A stretch of DNA of 6,381 bases from an uncultured Gemmatimonadota bacterium (GTDB taxonomy: Bacteria; Gemmatimonadota; Gemmatimonadetes; Gemmatimonadales; GWC2-71-9), in assembly GCA_913009915.1 (NCBI GenBank), contig CAJVYZ010000176.1, positions 1 to 6,381 on the forward strand, read 5' to 3'. Numbering within the stretch: position 1 is the first letter of the stretch; each line of letters begins with the position of its first letter. Both the position numbers and the translations under genes were made by a program. Shown here one piece after another: positions 5,082 through 6,381 of this stretch. The notes beneath the pieces are model-generated. The model saw only the letters and a list, made by a program, of their open reading frames with translations. It did no database searches and was not told where the DNA came from.

Positions 5082-5690
5082 ATGATGACCTCCAGCGATG
5101 ACCGGCTGCAACACCTGGTAGGCACCGCCACGGCGATTTTCGCCGAACGGGGGTTCCGTGCCACCTCGATGCGCGACCTGTCGCGGGCCTCGGGGATGAG
5201 CCTGGCGGGCATCTACCACTACGTTCGCAGCAAGCACGAGTTGTTGTTCCTGATCCAGGATCAATGCTTCACCGAGGTACACGCGGGAGCCGTGGCAGCC
5301 CTCGAGGGGGTCACCGACCCCGAGGAGCGTGTCCGGGCGTTCATCCGGCATCACCTGGTGTTCTTTACCGGGCACATGGACAAAATGAAAGTCCTGTCCC
5401 ATGAGGACGACGAATTGGAAGGCACGATGCGCCAGCAGGTCCGGGAACGCAAGCGCGCCTACGTCGACCTCCTCTGGTCGCTGCTGCACCAGGTCGACCA
5501 CCGCCCCGTCAACCCCGTGGTCGCCGGATACACCCTGTTCGGCATGATGAACTGGATCTACACGTGGTATAATCCGGCGGGAACCATTCGCCCGGAACAA
5601 CTGGCCGACGACGTTGCCCGGCTGTTCCTGTACGGCTATCTCCCCTCGACTCGCCCGGCGGTAGAACTGGCCGCTTCACCTGGAGGATAA
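5082..5690 (+). CDS. TetR-family transcriptional repressor, probable PaaR-like regulator
   Basis: The 202-residue length is typical of TetR repressors. The N-terminal DNA-binding domain (about 8-55) has the helix-turn-helix TSMRDLSRASGMSLAGIYHY (28-47), followed by the usual V-x-S-K-x-E-L-L segment (VRSKHELL, 48-55). The C-terminal all-helical ligand and dimer domain includes HMDKMKVLSHEDDELEG (98-114) and MMNWIYTWYNPAGTIRPEQL (155-174). The latter pattern is common in regulators of acyl-CoA and aromatic-CoA metabolism. Two adjacent ATGs (5082 and 5085) are possible. Neither has a clear ribosome site, since the region just upstream is the operator; GGACGG touches the first ATG. The PaaA-like gene begins 4 bases after the stop, and the palindrome in front fits PaaR. 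An acyl-CoA or phenylacetyl-CoA effector is therefore likely, but inferred. Confidence 0.93.
   Translation: MMTSSDDRLQHLVGTATAIFAERGFRATSMRDLSRASGMSLAGIYHYVRSKHELLFLIQDQCFTEVHAGAVAALEGVTDPEERVRAFIRHHLVFFTGHMDKMKVLSHEDDELEGTMRQQVRERKRAYVDLLWSLLHQVDHRPVNPVVAGYTLFGMMNWIYTWYNPAGTIRPEQLADDVARLFLYGYLPSTRPAVELAASPGG
5682..5686 (+). promoter_or_regulatory. Ribosome binding site of the PaaA-like gene
   Basis: GGAGG, inside the last codons of tetR, stands 8 bases before TTG 5695-5697. It decides the unusual TTG start, because the next in-frame ATG (5749) has no such site. Confidence 0.8.
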
Positions 5691-5694
5691 GGAC

Positions 5695-6381
5695 TTGGCA
5701 GAACAGAACGTCCTCAGCCCGCTGGAGAAGGAACGCAGTCTGGCGGACATGGCCCTGATCGAAAAAATCGCCAAGGGATTCATGGTGGAGTCCGAGGAAG
5801 ACATGACGCCGGGCTACAAGAAAGCGCTGTTGACCCAGTTGACGGTCCAGGGAGACACGGAACTGCTCAGCGCCCCTGCTTACTACCTGGCCTCCCGCGA
5901 CGCCCCGACCATCAACAGCCGCATCGCGGTGACGGCCATCGTCCACGACGAGTTGGGCCACGCCAATATCGCCTATCGCATGATGGAAGACCTCGGTGTG
6001 GACAAGCACCAGCTGCTGTACGGCCGGCAACCCCACGAGTTCAAGCATCCGTACGGTTTCGACCAGCCGCTGGAGAACTGGGCCGAGATGGTGGTGGCCA
6101 ACGGGTTCTTCGACCGCGCGGGGATCACCCTGCTGGGCGACGTCCACCAGCACACCAGCTACGGGCCGCTCAAGCGGGCCCTGGTCAAAGTGGACCGGGA
6201 GGAGATCCTGCACCTGCGTCACGGTGAGTCGTGGATGAAGCGGTTGGCCAAGGCCGGTGGCGAGGTCAGGGAAGCGCTCCAGCGAGCGGTGGACTGGATG
6301 TTCCCCATATCGCTGGAGTGGTTCGGCCTGCCCGACGATCTCAAGCGCCACAGCGGACAACTGGATTACCAGTTGAAGGGC
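5695..6381 (+). CDS. PaaA-type phenylacetyl-CoA epoxidase catalytic subunit homologue (3' end beyond window)
   Basis: The first 229 residues of a ferritin-like diiron protein are visible, with no stop before the edge. They align by eye with PaaA, the catalytic subunit of the PaaABCE complex that epoxidises the ring of phenylacetyl-CoA. The expected iron ligands are E56 (DTELLS), E86 and H89 (VHDELGHA), an acidic residue in the third helix (D139, or E131) and E170 with H173 (REEILHLRHGE). Also matching are YGP-x-x-RA-x-V (157-164) just before the last pair, FGLPDD (211-216) against FGPNDD, and the following short LDYQLKG. E. coli PaaA is about 310 residues, so some 80 are probably missing. The TTG start is chosen for GGAGG 8 bases upstream and 4-base spacing to tetR. 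Substrate identity is inferred; PaaA-like proteins with other roles exist. Confidence 0.87.
   Translation, partial: MAEQNVLSPLEKERSLADMALIEKIAKGFMVESEEDMTPGYKKALLTQLTVQGDTELLSAPAYYLASRDAPTINSRIAVTAIVHDELGHANIAYRMMEDLGVDKHQLLYGRQPHEFKHPYGFDQPLENWAEMVVANGFFDRAGITLLGDVHQHTSYGPLKRALVKVDREEILHLRHGESWMKRLAKAGGEVREALQRAVDWMFPISLEWFGLPDDLKRHSGQLDYQLKG

Noticed and set aside
5509..6360. Minus-strand open frame of 283 codons at the right end
   Set aside because: It lies opposite the PaaA-like frame, which has conserved metal ligands and a good ribosome site. The reverse frame has none and is rich in His/Gln/Val as shadows are.
1..6381. tRNA, rRNA, insertion sequence, integrase or attachment site
   Set aside because: Nothing resembling a cloverleaf, rRNA motif, transposase or integrase was seen. 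All long stretches are filled by the listed genes.

Overview
The window is GC-rich, densely coded bacterial DNA. By eye it is about two thirds G+C, with strong GC preference at third codon positions. It looks like a contig end from a metagenome or isolate assembly: the first 28 bases are a near-match to the Illumina TruSeq read-2 adapter, and the last gene runs off the right edge. The gene set (FloA with a long NfeD, an ECF sigma/anti-sigma pair with a periplasmic LTxxQ-like protein, and a TetR regulator next to a PaaA-like oxygenase) would suit a soil or sediment lineage such as Gemmatimonadota. That placement is inference from content and style; no marker gene in the window settles it.

Layout, left to right. 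Positions 1-28 are adapter. Positions 29-153 (+) are the C-terminal tail of a lytic transglycosylase. Positions 145-287 are a large inverted array of 7-base repeats filling the gap between two convergent genes. A minus-strand cluster follows, read right to left: nfeD (1960-3279), floA (940-1938) and an unnamed single-pass membrane protein (286-936). The gaps are 21 and 3 bases, so this is very probably one transcript concerned with membrane organisation. Positions 3280-3434 carry the 5' region of nfeD and a second inverted array, built of 8-base units. Next is a second minus-strand operon: ECF sigma factor (4438-4986), transmembrane anti-sigma factor (3929-4441, ATGA overlap) and a secreted Spy/CpxP-like protein (3435-3923). 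It looks like a three-part envelope-sensing switch. Positions 4987-5081 are a divergent regulatory region. On the plus strand, a TetR-family regulator (5082-5690) and a PaaA-type diiron oxygenase subunit (5695 to the edge) form the start of an operon.

The most notable points are these. (1) There are two long palindromes made of short tandem repeats, with different units but the same design: each coding strand meets the G-rich arm first, and the TAG stop codons of all three flanking genes lie in or at the edge of the arrays. (2) A perfect 7-2-7 palindrome just upstream of the tetR start fits the PaaR consensus known from Thermus, and the next gene is a PaaA homologue, so regulator, operator and target agree. 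(3) The sigma/anti-sigma/Spy-like trio resembles the CnrH/CnrY/CnrX arrangement. (4) An unnamed third gene in the nfeD-floA operon is a candidate flotillin-associated membrane protein. (5) The PaaA-like gene starts with TTG and is open at the right edge.
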